From Nannocystis punicea (lineage in GTDB: Bacteria; Myxococcota_A; Polyangia; Nannocystales; Nannocystaceae), in NCBI RefSeq assembly GCF_026965555.1, contig NZ_CP114040.1:11672001-11736000 (forward strand): a stretch of 64,000 nt of DNA, in the 5' to 3' direction. Of the stretch, positions 53,189 to 62,086 are shown one piece after another. Within the stretch, counting starts at the first letter, position 1, and every line of letters starts with the position of its first letter. A program made the position numbers and the translations under genes. The notes under the pieces are model-generated. The model ran no database searches and was not told the origin of the DNA. It worked only from the letters and a program-made list of their open reading frames with translations.

Positions 53189-54655
53189 TCAGAGGCTTTC
53201 GGAGCGACCGGAGGGTCTGGCGAAAATGGCCCGACGGACGGCGGCTGCGGGGGCGGATGGGTGGATCTGCACTTCCCCCTTTATCACATCGAGGCCGAGC
53301 TTCCTATAGACAGGGCCGAGCTCGGGGAACTCGGCGCGCGGCAACCAGGACGCTGCGAGCTCGGTGAACACGGGGCTGCCGGCCCAGGCGTCGAGCTCGC
53401 GGAGGGCCGCCTCGGCGGTCCACACCCGCGGCGTCTTGGCGCAGCAGCGCAGCAAGTGGCGCATGGCGGCGTCGAGCGATCTCTCGCCGACGCCGAGCCT
53501 CAGGCTGACGTCGGCGAGCAAGGCGAGCGCCGCGCCGGACCAGTAGACGCGCTGATAACTGTGGTTGTCGTGCATCTCGCGGCTCGCTTGCGCGAGCGGC
53601 TGGCCGGCGCCGTCCTTGCGCCCGCGGCCGAACCCGTCGAGCAGCGCTTGCCAGCCGGCCGACTCGCTGCGGAAGCCGCGGCGGGTCGGCAAGATCTCCG
53701 TGTAGTAGGTGACGAAGCCCTCCGACAGCCACGCGTCGGCCTGCTGCACGAACGGCATGCCGTGGTGGAGGAACTCGTGGATCGCCACCCACTCGCCGGG
53801 GAAGGCGTGGTCGGCCGCCTCGCTCGACACGAGCAGCTGCACCGACGGTCCTCCGCCGCGCAGCGCCATCCCGAAGTATACCGGGCCGCCGCCGCCGGGG
53901 AACGGCAGCACCACCACCTGCATGCGCTCGGTCGGGAACCGCCCGTAGAGCGTCGCCACCGTCTCGGCCGCGGTCGTGATCCACTCGCTCACGCCGGCCT
54001 CGCTGAGCTTGCGCGGCTGGTCGACGATCGCCACCGAGAACGTCGCGCCCGCGGCCTCGACCGTCTGGTGGGTCAGCCCGCCGAACACCGCCTGCGACGC
54101 CCACATCAGCGAGGTCACCGGCAGGCGGTATCGATGCTCGCCGGTCGCGGGCCACGGCACCGACGCCGACACGCCCTCGGCCAGCGACAGCTCGAGCGCC
54201 ACGTCGGCCTCGTAGTAGAGCGTCGCCGGGCGCCACAGCACCAGCCGCGGGTCGACCGACACCACCTCGCCGACGCGCGCGTGCAGGCGCGAACCCGAGC
54301 CCTCCAGCAGCGACTCGATCGCCACCGAGTAGCGCACGCAGGCGCCGGCGGGCAGCGGCCCGAGCACGATCGCCGCCGCCTCGCGGTCGAGCCGCGCCGA
54401 GCCGCCGTCGGCCGCCACCTCCGACACCGCCGCCACCGCCTCCGCGTCGTCCTCGTCGATCTTGAGGCGCCGCGGCGCGCCGTCGGGGAAGCAGACCTCG
54501 ACGCGCAGACGGTCGAGCGCCGCCGGCACCTCGACGCGGTAGCGCCAGCGCAGCGCCCCGTCCTGCCCGCGCGCGGACCCGTGGGCGCAGCCCGCGAGCC
54601 CCAGCAGGGTCGCCAGCGCGGCCCTCGCCCGCGCACGCAGTCGGCGCTGGAACAC
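53189..54655 (-). CDS. Gluzincin-type metallopeptidase lipoprotein
   Basis: A 488-aa predicted lipoprotein. Signal VFQRRLRARARAALATLLGLAGC with lipobox LAGC from the GTG at 54655. The N-terminal ~200 residues are beta-rich, like the collar domain of M1/M61 peptidases. The active site is HEFLHHGMPF (~293-297) followed 15 residues on by AWLSEGFVTYYTE, giving the third zinc ligand Glu312; the spacing is shorter than the 18 of M1. SYQRVYWSGAALALLADVSL resembles the downstream Tyr region of M1/M61 enzymes. Exact family uncertain (M61-like most likely). It starts only 24 bases from the divergent DUF1802 gene. Confidence 0.82.
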   Translation of the reverse strand: MFQRRLRARARAALATLLGLAGCAHGSARGQDGALRWRYRVEVPAALDRLRVEVCFPDGAPRRLKIDEDDAEAVAAVSEVAADGGSARLDREAAAIVLGPLPAGACVRYSVAIESLLEGSGSRLHARVGEVVSVDPRLVLWRPATLYYEADVALELSLAEGVSASVPWPATGEHRYRLPVTSLMWASQAVFGGLTHQTVEAAGATFSVAIVDQPRKLSEAGVSEWITTAAETVATLYGRFPTERMQVVVLPFPGGGGPVYFGMALRGGGPSVQLLVSSEAADHAFPGEWVAIHEFLHHGMPFVQQADAWLSEGFVTYYTEILPTRRGFRSESAGWQALLDGFGRGRKDGAGQPLAQASREMHDNHSYQRVYWSGAALALLADVSLRLGVGERSLDAAMRHLLRCCAKTPRVWTAEAALRELDAWAGSPVFTELAASWLPRAEFPELGPVYRKLGLDVIKGEVQIHPSAPAAAVRRAIFARPSGRSESL

Positions 54656-54679
54656 CGCCCCATGGTAGCCTGAGGGCCC

Positions 54680-55279
54680 ATGCGGGTCACATCCCCCGTC
54701 GCCCTCAAGGAGTGGGCAGCCCTGTGCGCCGGCCTCGACGCCGGCGAACAGAGCGTCCTGGTGCGCAAGGGCGGGATCCGCGAGCCCCGCGCGGCCGTCG
54801 GCCAGGCCCCGACCTTCAGCCTCGAGCACCGCGGCTTCTGGCTGCTCCCCACCTGGTTCCACGCGCGCGAGCCCGGGCGCGACCGCGACCTCGCCCCGGC
54901 CGCGCGCGCACGCCTGCCGCAGGTCCTGGCCGACGCCCCGCCACCCGGCCGCCTGCACTTCCGCCTGTGGGCCGAGGTCGACGCCGCCGTCGAGGTCCGC
55001 GACCTCGCGCGCCTCGATCGTCTCGGCGACGCCCACGGCCTCGGCCGCGAGTGCGTCGCCGACCGCTTCGCCTACCGCAAGCCTGGCCTTTGGGTCCTGT
55101 TCCTTCGGACCTATCGCTCGGGACAGCTGCTCGACCTGCCCGACCGGGCCGAGTACGCCGGCTGTCACTCGTGGGTCGACCTCGCGGAGGAGCTCGCGGG
55201 CGCCGTCGAGCCGGTGTTGACCGACCGCGAGCACGGGGCGCGCGTGGCGGAGCTGCGGTCCGCGCTGGGGGACGGATGA
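54680..55279 (+). CDS. DUF1802 family protein
   Basis: A 199-aa protein matching DUF1802: VALKEWAALCAGLDAGEQSV, LVRKGGIREP, FWLLPTWFHAREPG, LHFRLWAEVDAAVEV and a C-terminal YAGCHSWVDL. The family has no proven function. ATG at 54680; its TGA at 55279 overlaps the MFS start (ATGA), so the two are coupled. Residues around LWVLFLRTYRSGQLLDL are coded by a run of CCTGGCC/GGTCCTGTTCC/GGACC words (55084-55129) that look like decayed family elements. Confidence 0.85.
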   Translation: MRVTSPVALKEWAALCAGLDAGEQSVLVRKGGIREPRAAVGQAPTFSLEHRGFWLLPTWFHAREPGRDRDLAPAARARLPQVLADAPPPGRLHFRLWAEVDAAVEVRDLARLDRLGDAHGLGRECVADRFAYRKPGLWVLFLRTYRSGQLLDLPDRAEYAGCHSWVDLAEELAGAVEPVLTDREHGARVAELRSALGDG

Positions 55280-56607
55280 CAGACCCATCCACGACGTGGC
55301 GCGGCCGGGCGGCGGCGATCCTGATCGTCCTCACGGTCATCAACTTCCTCAACTACATCGACCAGATGCTGCTCAGCAGCGTGCTCGAGCAGATCAAGCT
55401 CGAGTTCACCCTGAGCGACACCGCGGGCGGCCTGCTCGGCAGCCTGTTCGTCATCACCTACACGATCGCCGCGCCGCTCGGGTACCTCGGCGACCGCTTC
55501 AAGCGCAAGAACATCATCGCCGGCGGCGTCGCCCTGTGGAGCGTCGCCACTCTGGCCGCCGCGTTCGCGCGCAGCTACGAGGAGCTGCTGGTCTGTCGCG
55601 CCCTGCTCGGCATCGGCGAGGCCGCCTACGCGACCACCGCCCCGTCGATCATCGCCGACCTCTACGGCCCCGACGAGCGCAGCCGCAAGCTCGCGCTGTT
55701 CTACGTCGCCACCCCGGTCGGCTCGGCGCTGGGCTTCATCCTCGGCGGCCTTATCGGCGAGCACTTCGGCTGGCGCGCAGTGTTTTTGGTCGGCGGTCTG
55801 CCGGGGCTCGTGTTCGCCGCGCTGGCCGCGAGGATCGTCGAGCCGGAGCGCGGGCGGCTCGACCCGGCGAGCACGCGGACCGAGGGCACCTTCTTCGGCG
55901 CGCTGGGGCGGATCGTCCGCACCCCGGCGTGGGGGATCAACACCGTCGGCCTGGCGATGATGACCTTCACCGTCGGCGGCCTGTCGCTGTGGATGCCGAC
56001 CTACCTCGAGCGCGTGCACGGCATGAGCACCGGCGCCGCGGGCCCGGTGTTCGGCGCGGTCACCGTCCTCGCCGGCCTGTGCGGGACCCTCCTCGGCGGC
56101 AGCCTCGGCGACCGTCTGCAGGCCCGTTCCGCGGGCGGCTACTTCTGGTTGAGCGGCGTGGGGCTGGTGCTGAGCGCGCCGCTGATCGTCCTGCTCACCA
56201 GGATGGACGACCTCGTCGCGCTGTTCGTGGTCGCCTTCTTCGCCGAGCTGCTGCTGTTCCTCAACACCGGCCCGCTGAACGCCGCGCTGGTCGGGTGCGT
56301 GCCGGCGTGGCTGCGCGGCACCGCGTTCGCGGTCAACATCTTCTGCATTCACGCGTTCGGCGACGCGTTGTCGCGCACCTTGATCGGCTACGTCAGCGAC
56401 CGGGCCAAGGCCGCCTACCTCGCCGGTCAGGTGCCGACCGAGTCCGCCGTGCGGGCGGCGGAGGCGGCGGGCCTCAACCTCGCGATCGCCACCACCGCGA
56501 TTCCCGTGCTGCTCGGGGGATTGGTCCTCCTGTGGGGCGCGCGCCGGATCGCCCGCGCCCCCGAGGGGCTGATGACCTACGCGGGCGGCCCGCATCGGCA
56601 CCGTTGA
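55276..56607 (+). CDS. MFS transporter, Spns/GlpT-like
   Basis: A 443-aa major facilitator with 12 TM helices. Seen: ILIVLTVINFLNYIDQMLLS (TM1 with N-Y-x-D typical of the Spinster-like group), GYLGDRFKRKNII (motif A, loop 2-3), LLGIGEAAYATTAPSIIADL (TM4-5), and a second-half motif A copy GGSLGDRLQARSAG. The Spns-like family exports lipids or takes up organic anions; substrate not assignable. ATG at 55276 overlaps the DUF1802 stop. Confidence 0.92.
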   Translation: MTDPSTTWRGRAAAILIVLTVINFLNYIDQMLLSSVLEQIKLEFTLSDTAGGLLGSLFVITYTIAAPLGYLGDRFKRKNIIAGGVALWSVATLAAAFARSYEELLVCRALLGIGEAAYATTAPSIIADLYGPDERSRKLALFYVATPVGSALGFILGGLIGEHFGWRAVFLVGGLPGLVFAALAARIVEPERGRLDPASTRTEGTFFGALGRIVRTPAWGINTVGLAMMTFTVGGLSLWMPTYLERVHGMSTGAAGPVFGAVTVLAGLCGTLLGGSLGDRLQARSAGGYFWLSGVGLVLSAPLIVLLTRMDDLVALFVVAFFAELLLFLNTGPLNAALVGCVPAWLRGTAFAVNIFCIHAFGDALSRTLIGYVSDRAKAAYLAGQVPTESAVRAAEAAGLNLAIATTAIPVLLGGLVLLWGARRIARAPEGLMTYAGGPHRHR

Positions 56608-56706
56608 GGACGGGCGTCCCGGTGGACGCGCCCCCGTCGGCTCTCGTATCGTGTCGGCAATTCTGCGCGCCCATCGCCGGGCGCCTTCGCTTAGGAGCTC
56701 CTTCCG

Positions 56707-58461
56707 ATGATCACCCGCAACGCCGCGGCCCTGCTGTTCTCCTGCATCGCGCTGGCCGGCTGCACCTTCGACGGCACCGGCTTCGGCGAGCAGCCCCCGA
56801 CGACCCAGGCGGACACCGAGACCACCACGGGCACGTCGACGTCCACCACCACGATGGACGTCACCACCGAGCCGACGACCACCGTCGACCCCGGCGACCT
56901 GTGCGGCAACTATCAGCTGGACGACGGCGAGGAGTGCGACCAGGGCCCGAAGGGCAACGGCGTGTGCGCGCCGACCTGCGTGTACAACGTCTGCGGCGAC
57001 GGCTACGTCGGCGCCGGCGAGTCCTGCGACGACCAGACCGAGGGCTGCGTCAATTGCAAGCTGGCCTCGTGCAGCAACGGCACGATCGACACCGGCGAGG
57101 AGTGCGACGACGGCAACCTCGACGAGACCGACGCCTGCCTCACCACCTGCAAGAACGCGACCTGCGGCGACAGCTTCGTCCAGAACGGGGTCGAGGCCTG
57201 CGACGACGGCAACGACCTCGACACCGACGCCTGCGTCGCCGGCTGCAAGATGGCGAGCTGCGGCGACGGCCTGAAGTGGGAGGGCAACGAGTTCTGCGAC
57301 GACGGCAACCAGGTCGACAACGACGAGTGCCCCAACAGCTGCGGCCCGCCCGGCTGCGGCGACGGCATCGTCTCGCCCGGCGAAGAGTGCGACGACGGCA
57401 ACGTGGTCAACGAGGACGGCTGCACCAACGGGTGCAAGAACCCGGTGTGCGGCGACAGCATCGAACAGGCCGGCGAGGAGTGCGACAACGGCGTGACCCA
57501 GAACGCCGACAACGCCGCCTGCACGCTCATGTGCAAGGACGCCGTGTGCGGCGACACCAAGGTCCACATGGGCGTCGAGCAGTGCGACGACGGCAACATG
57601 GTCGACGAGGACGGCTGCACCAACATGTGCAAGAACCCGGCCTGCGGCGACGGCATCAAGAACGGCACGGAGGAGTGCGACGACGCCAACACGGACGAGA
57701 ACGACGCCTGCCTCAACGACTGCAAGAGCAACGTCTGCGGCGACGGCAAGGTCAACACGGGCGTCGAGGAGTGCGACGACGCCAACATGGTCGAGTCCGA
57801 CGACTGCCTCAACGACTGCAAGCTGGCCACCTGCGGCGACGGCATCCTCCACGTCGGCGAGGAGGAGTGCGACCACGGCACCCACAACGACAACAACGAC
57901 GGCAAGGGCGTGTGCAACGACGACTGCAGCCGCAGCGCCTACCTCGTGTTCGTCAGCTCGAAGCTCTACATCCCCGGCAACACCGACTTCGACTCGATCG
58001 AGGCCGCCAACGCCCGCTGCGGCGAGCTCGCCGCCAGCGACATGGGCTGGCTCAAGATCAAGGGCGGCAACTGGAAGGCCTGGCTCGCCGACGGCGCCGT
58101 CGGCCCCGGCAACAACTTCCATAAGAGCTCGTCCCCCTACTACACCCTCAAGGACACCACCACCCACAAGATCGCCGACAGCTGGACCGATCTGACCGAC
58201 CAGGACATCCTCACCGGCATCGACATCACCGACACCAACCAGGAGCTCCTCGGCGGCCAGGACTGCGACGGCCAGCACGTGGTCTGGACCGGCGTCCACG
58301 GCAACAACTCGTTCGCCGAGGACTGCGACCAGTGGGACGCGAACGACATGGGCACGATCGGCCGCGCCGGCAGCGTCAAGCGCGACGACGGCGGCTGGAC
58401 CGACGCGTGCGACGTCACCTGCGACAAGTCGGCGCGCATCTACTGCTTCGAGCAGCCCTGA
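56707..58461 (+). CDS. Stalked Cys-rich DUF4215-repeat lipoprotein with DUF1554-like C-terminus
   Basis: A 584-aa predicted surface lipoprotein. Site GGAGCTCC before the ATG at 56707. Signal MITRNAAALLFSCIALAGC (lipobox LAGC), Thr-rich stalk (~residues 30-58), then about ten Cys repeats of the form CGDG-x(2,6)-GEECDDGN-x(2)-DEDGCTNGCK (DUF4215/myxococcus Cys-rich repeat), ~64-410. The C-terminal ~160 residues (YLVFVSSKLYIPGNTDFDSI ... MGWLKIKGGNWKAWLADGAV ... RIYCFEQP) match the DUF1554/endostatin-like fold. Role: probably cell-surface display. The next gene has the same build. Confidence 0.9.
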   Translation: MITRNAAALLFSCIALAGCTFDGTGFGEQPPTTQADTETTTGTSTSTTTMDVTTEPTTTVDPGDLCGNYQLDDGEECDQGPKGNGVCAPTCVYNVCGDGYVGAGESCDDQTEGCVNCKLASCSNGTIDTGEECDDGNLDETDACLTTCKNATCGDSFVQNGVEACDDGNDLDTDACVAGCKMASCGDGLKWEGNEFCDDGNQVDNDECPNSCGPPGCGDGIVSPGEECDDGNVVNEDGCTNGCKNPVCGDSIEQAGEECDNGVTQNADNAACTLMCKDAVCGDTKVHMGVEQCDDGNMVDEDGCTNMCKNPACGDGIKNGTEECDDANTDENDACLNDCKSNVCGDGKVNTGVEECDDANMVESDDCLNDCKLATCGDGILHVGEEECDHGTHNDNNDGKGVCNDDCSRSAYLVFVSSKLYIPGNTDFDSIEAANARCGELAASDMGWLKIKGGNWKAWLADGAVGPGNNFHKSSSPYYTLKDTTTHKIADSWTDLTDQDILTGIDITDTNQELLGGQDCDGQHVVWTGVHGNNSFAEDCDQWDANDMGTIGRAGSVKRDDGGWTDACDVTCDKSARIYCFEQP

Positions 58462-58521
58462 CGACGCCTCGCGCGCGCCCCGGGGCCGCAGCGCAGCGGG
58501 TCGACCTCGACGCCGCCGGCC

Positions 58522-58551
58522 GGATGTCCCTCGCAACATGTCCTTGAAGCC
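58522..58551. repeat. GGACATG-family element after the first Cys-rich gene
   Basis: GGATGTCCCTCGCAACATGTCCTTGAAGCC, with CATGTCC at 58537-58543. Its ATGTCC supplies a possible but unlikely upstream start for the next gene. Confidence 0.4.
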
Positions 58552-58582
58552 AGAAATGAACCGGTCCGCCGCGGGCCGCCCT

Positions 58583-58615
58583 GATGTCCTCCGGAACATG
58601 CCCTCGAGGACATCC
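58583..58615. repeat. Hairpin around the second Cys-rich gene start
   Basis: GATGTCCTC (58583-58591) pairs with GAGGACATC (58607-58615) across a 15-nt loop containing the ATG at 58598. If 58598 is the start, the hairpin sits on it and could limit translation. Confidence 0.45.
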
Positions 58616-59995
58616 GGCGGCCGGCGCGGCCTCGCGCGCCGTCTCGCCGCCCTGGCGCTCGCGTTCGCCGGCTGCTTCTCCGACCTCGGCCCCGGCGACG
58701 GCCCGCAGGTCCAGACCGACCCCGCCGACCCGACCACCACGACCACCGACGCGGTGACCACCGGCCCGGTGTCGGTGTGCGGCGACGGCCTGGTGCAGCC
58801 GGGCGAGCAGTGCGACGACGGCCCGCTCAACGGCGACTGGGCGATCTGCAAGACCGACTGCACCGTCTCGTCGTGCGGCGACGGCTTCCGCGGCCCGACC
58901 GAGGCGTGCGACGGCGGCGACCAATGCCTCGCCGACTGCACCGCCGCGCGCTGCGGCGACGGCCTCGTCAACGGCGACGACGAGCAGTGCGACGACGGCG
59001 ACCTCGACGACACCGACGAGTGCGCCCACACCTGCCGCACCACCGGCTGCGGCGACGGCGTGCTGCAGGACGGCGAGGCCTGCGACTACGGCCCCCTGAA
59101 CGCCGACGCCGGCGCGTGCACCTCCACGTGCACCCTCGCCGCTTGCGGCGACGGCTTCGTCGGCCCCGGCGAGGCGTGCGAGCCGGGCAACGCCGACCCG
59201 CCGTGCGACGTCAGCTGCGCCCTCGCCAGCTGCGTCGCCAACATCGACCCCGAGCCCGGCGAGGAGTGCCAGGTCGCCGACGAGGGCTGCACCGATCGTT
59301 GCCTGCTCAACGTCTGCGGCGACGGCGTCCCCGCGCTCAGCGAGATGTGTGACGACGGCAACCCCGTCACCGGCGACGGCTGCACGCCCGACTGCCAGCT
59401 CGAGGTGTGCGGCGACGGCCTGCTCGTCGCCGGCGAGGCCTGCGACGACGGCAACCAGATCGCGGGCGACGGCTGCTCGCCGGCCTGCGAGCGCGACGCC
59501 TACTTCGTGTTCGTCACCGCCGAGACCTTCTCCGGTGCCCTCGGCAACATCGCCGCCGCCGACGCCCGCTGCCAGGACTCGGCCGCCGCTGCCGGGCTGG
59601 CCGGCACCTACCGCGCCTGGCTGACCTTCCCCGGCGATCCACCCGCCGCGAGCTTCGACCGCCACGACGCGCCCTACGTCCTGCCCGGCTCGCTCGCCGT
59701 GGTCGCCGACGGCTGGCCCGGCCTCGTCAGCGGCACCCTCGCCCACGCCATCGATCGCACCGCCGACGGCGAGGAGCTCACCGGCGACGTCGCCTGCGAC
59801 GACGCCGGGAACCTCGCCTGGACCCACACCCGCGCCACCGGCAGCCCCTTCCCCGGCGAACCGTGCAGCGGCTGGCTCCTCGGCAGCGGCACCGCGGTCG
59901 CCGGCCTCGTCCACGCCACCAACCTCGGCTGGACCGAGGGCTGCCCCGACGTCGACTGCGCCCAGAAGCTCCGCCTCTATTGCGTCGAGCAGTAG
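58598..59995 (+). CDS. Second stalked Cys-rich DUF4215/DUF1554 lipoprotein
   Basis: A 465-aa paralogue of the preceding gene. The ATG at 58598 gives MPSRTSGGRRGLARRLAALA ... FAGC, a signal with lipobox FAGC; an earlier in-frame ATG at 58538 adds 20 non-signal residues. Thr stalk TTTTTDAVTTGP, then about eight repeats (CGDGLVQPGEQCDDGPLNGD, CGDGVPALSEMCDDGNPVTG), ending in a canonical DUF1554: YFVFVTAETFSGALGNIAAA, ADARCQDSAAAAGLAGTYRA, and a C-terminal CAQKLRLYCVEQ. The DUF1554 match is clearer than in the first copy. Likely surface exposed. Confidence 0.88.
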   Translation: MPSRTSGGRRGLARRLAALALAFAGCFSDLGPGDGPQVQTDPADPTTTTTDAVTTGPVSVCGDGLVQPGEQCDDGPLNGDWAICKTDCTVSSCGDGFRGPTEACDGGDQCLADCTAARCGDGLVNGDDEQCDDGDLDDTDECAHTCRTTGCGDGVLQDGEACDYGPLNADAGACTSTCTLAACGDGFVGPGEACEPGNADPPCDVSCALASCVANIDPEPGEECQVADEGCTDRCLLNVCGDGVPALSEMCDDGNPVTGDGCTPDCQLEVCGDGLLVAGEACDDGNQIAGDGCSPACERDAYFVFVTAETFSGALGNIAAADARCQDSAAAAGLAGTYRAWLTFPGDPPAASFDRHDAPYVLPGSLAVVADGWPGLVSGTLAHAIDRTADGEELTGDVACDDAGNLAWTHTRATGSPFPGEPCSGWLLGSGTAVAGLVHATNLGWTEGCPDVDCAQKLRLYCVEQ

Positions 59996-60010
59996 CGCCC
60001 GAGCTCCGCC

Positions 60011-60499
60011 TCAGAACACGATCTCGTCATACGCCTGGGTGCACGTGGGCGGGCATCCCTCGCCGTTCGGCTGTTCCACCGCGAATTCCGGGGTCAGGAC
60101 GACATCCGCGAGCAACACGTCCTCGTGCCACACCTTCACCCCGACCTTCGAGATGTCGGTCGAGTACACCGAGAACGCGGGGAAGGACTGCTCCTCGTCC
60201 GGGAGCGCGCATCCACTCTCATCCAGGAAGACGATCTGCTCGGGATCGCAAGCGCTGGAGGCCGTCTCGCACGACGGGTCGAGCGGCAAGCTGCCCTCGC
60301 AGGTCACGACCTGACCGTCGATGTCGATGCTGAATCGATAGTCCCCCTGCGCCCACGCCGAGCCCGAGGTGAAGCTCACCGTATACCCCGAACGGCACGC
60401 CCCTTCGCCGCATCCCCGCTCGCAGCCCGAGCTCTCGTGGAGCAGCAGCGAACATACGAGCCCGGCGACCGCGTGCCTGTACTTCATGGGTTTCACCAT
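60011..60499 (-). CDS. Small Cys-rich lipoprotein
   Basis: A 162-aa predicted lipoprotein. MVKPMKYRHAVAGLVCSLLL then HESSGC (lipobox SSGC) from the ATG at 60499; 60487 is the other ATG. The mature part has paired cysteines (CERGCGEGACRSG, LDPSCETASSACDPEQ, GCPPTCTQAYDE) and reads beta-rich (YTVSFTSGSAWAQGDYRFSI, VKVWHEDVLLADVVLTPEFA). No family recognised. It ends 15 bases from the stop of the convergent Cys-rich gene. Confidence 0.75.
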   Translation of the reverse strand: MVKPMKYRHAVAGLVCSLLLHESSGCERGCGEGACRSGYTVSFTSGSAWAQGDYRFSIDIDGQVVTCEGSLPLDPSCETASSACDPEQIVFLDESGCALPDEEQSFPAFSVYSTDISKVGVKVWHEDVLLADVVLTPEFAVEQPNGEGCPPTCTQAYDEIVF

Positions 60500-60594
60500 A
60501 CCACGCCGGCGACCAGGAAGCGCCGTGACCCTTCCGCCGACCTCGTCTGCTCCATGAGCGGCCACCGATCGCGCCGCGCATCGAACCTCGCCGC

Positions 60595-61344
60595 TCACCC
60601 GCCCCGCCCGAGCCGCCGCGACAGCTTCGAGCGGAGGAAGCGGACGCCCATGCGCACCAGCCCGCCGACCGTCAGCGGCGCCAATGTCAACAGCCCCTCG
60701 CCGCGATCGTAGCCGGGGTTCTCGCGCAGGAAGAACCGCACCGCCGGGTTGCGGTGCTCCTGCCAGTGGCGGCGCTCCTCCGCGGTCACGCGGGTGGTCC
60801 AGCCGATCGCGCGCACCAGCGGCCGGGCCGGGTCGACCTCGCGCAGCCCGAAGTCTCGGCTCAGCGACGCCAACAGCTCCGCCTCCGCCGCCGGCGTCAC
60901 GGGCGTCTGCGGGCTCGGCCACACCCGATCGGCGAACCGCGTCAATTGTGCATAGGACGACGGGTGCACCAGCGCGCCGAGGTAGTACATCGGCCGCGTC
61001 GGATACCGCAGCTTGTAGCGCAGCGCCACCCCCAGCGCGAACGTGGCGATCACGTTCTTGCCGCGCGCCTCGCTGCGGAACCCGACCTCGCCGCGGCACA
61101 CCGCGACCGGCCGGCCGCGGAACGTGTGCTCGTAGACGTGGGCCACGAAGTAGCCGATCGGCCGCCCCGCCGCGTCGCGGTAGACCCGCAACGCGCTCTC
61201 GCGGGCCCGGCTCTGGAACACGTAGCGGTCGAACGCCTCGAGGTCGACGCCGGCGAAGATCTCACTGTGCAGTCCATACAATTCGCGGGCGATCCGCGAC
61301 CGCTCCGCGGGAGACAGGGACTTCAAGTCGATCGTCGTTTCCAT
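60595..61344 (-). CDS. GNAT-like protein of unknown function
   Basis: A 249-aa soluble protein. SPAERSRIARELYGLHSEIF, then LRVYRDAAGRPIGYFVAHVY, VAVCRGEVGFRSEARGKN and YYLGALVHPSSYAQLTRFAD look like the beta strands and the R-x-x-G-K-N-like turn of GNAT acyltransferases, but the acetyl-CoA loop is not canonical. A basic C-terminal helix ends it. ATG at 61344 (GTG at 61347 also possible) with GAGG just upstream. It starts 7 bases after the MpaB-like gene ends, so the two form an operon. Confidence 0.7.
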   Translation of the reverse strand: METTIDLKSLSPAERSRIARELYGLHSEIFAGVDLEAFDRYVFQSRARESALRVYRDAAGRPIGYFVAHVYEHTFRGRPVAVCRGEVGFRSEARGKNVIATFALGVALRYKLRYPTRPMYYLGALVHPSSYAQLTRFADRVWPSPQTPVTPAAEAELLASLSRDFGLREVDPARPLVRAIGWTTRVTAEERRHWQEHRNPAVRFFLRENPGYDRGEGLLTLAPLTVGGLVRMGVRFLRSKLSRRLGRGG

Positions 61345-61351
61345 CACACCC

Positions 61352-62086
61352 TCAATTCCGGCCCGCGAACGCCAATCGCCGCCGCGCCGCCACCAGGACG
61401 TCGAGCACGCGGCCCAGCGGCCGCTCGTCGCCGCAAAATCCGCACGCGCAGCGCACCTCGGGCTCGAGCAGCACCAGCAGCGCCTCGAGCACCGCCCCGC
61501 GCAGCGGCGCCGGCACCCGCTGCGACAGGGCAGACACCGCCGCCTCCGCGGTGCGCTGATTCGACGCCGCGTAGCGCCGGTGCGTCGCCTCGTACTCGGC
61601 CTGAAACGCGCGCATCGCCGCGAGCGTCGGCGGGATCTCGCGGATGCCCATGCGCACCCCGACCTCGCGCCAGAACACGCACGCCGCCGCCTGCTCGACC
61701 GCGGTCAGCGGCCGCCTGCCGCAGCGGGCGATCACCCGCGCCGGCTCGGTGACGAACGCGGTCAACACATATAAAAAATCCTCGTTGGCGATCGCGTGCC
61801 GCGCGTGGACCGTGTTGAGTCGCGCCAGCGCCGCGGCCCCCGGCCCGCTGTCGTAGCCCTGCTCGACCAGCACGCGCAGCAGATCGACCGTACGCCCCAG
61901 CCGCTGCTCCGGCCGCCGCTCCCACGCCCGCGTCTCGGCCAGGATCGCGGAGATCCGCGGGATCGCGAACACGCGGAACAGCGCCAGCGCGGCGCCCAGC
62001 CGGATCTCCGCCGCGAACTCGCGGCCGAACAGCCGACGCATGATCTGTAGATGATCCCGCTCGGGATCGAGGCAGGGCGGAGCCAT
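61352..62086 (-). CDS. MpaB/rubber-oxygenase-like (DUF2236) protein
   Basis: A 244-aa protein of the MpaB'/latex-clearing oxygenase superfamily. Family features: LFRVFAIPRISAILAE, LNTVHARHAIANEDFLYVLT, AFVTEPARVIARCGRRPLTA, ACVFWREVGVRMGIREIPPT and FQAEYEATHRRYAASNQRTA. Members bind heme b through a His in the first helix bundle. The His of TVHARH is a candidate ligand. The product would be an oxygenase or oxidase of a lipid-like substrate. The C-terminus has two CxxC-like pairs (VRCACGFCGDE), unusual for the family. Start ambiguous: ATG at 62086 used; 62125 and 62137 are in frame. Confidence 0.75.
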   Translation of the reverse strand: MAPPCLDPERDHLQIMRRLFGREFAAEIRLGAALALFRVFAIPRISAILAETRAWERRPEQRLGRTVDLLRVLVEQGYDSGPGAAALARLNTVHARHAIANEDFLYVLTAFVTEPARVIARCGRRPLTAVEQAAACVFWREVGVRMGIREIPPTLAAMRAFQAEYEATHRRYAASNQRTAEAAVSALSQRVPAPLRGAVLEALLVLLEPEVRCACGFCGDERPLGRVLDVLVAARRRLAFAGRN

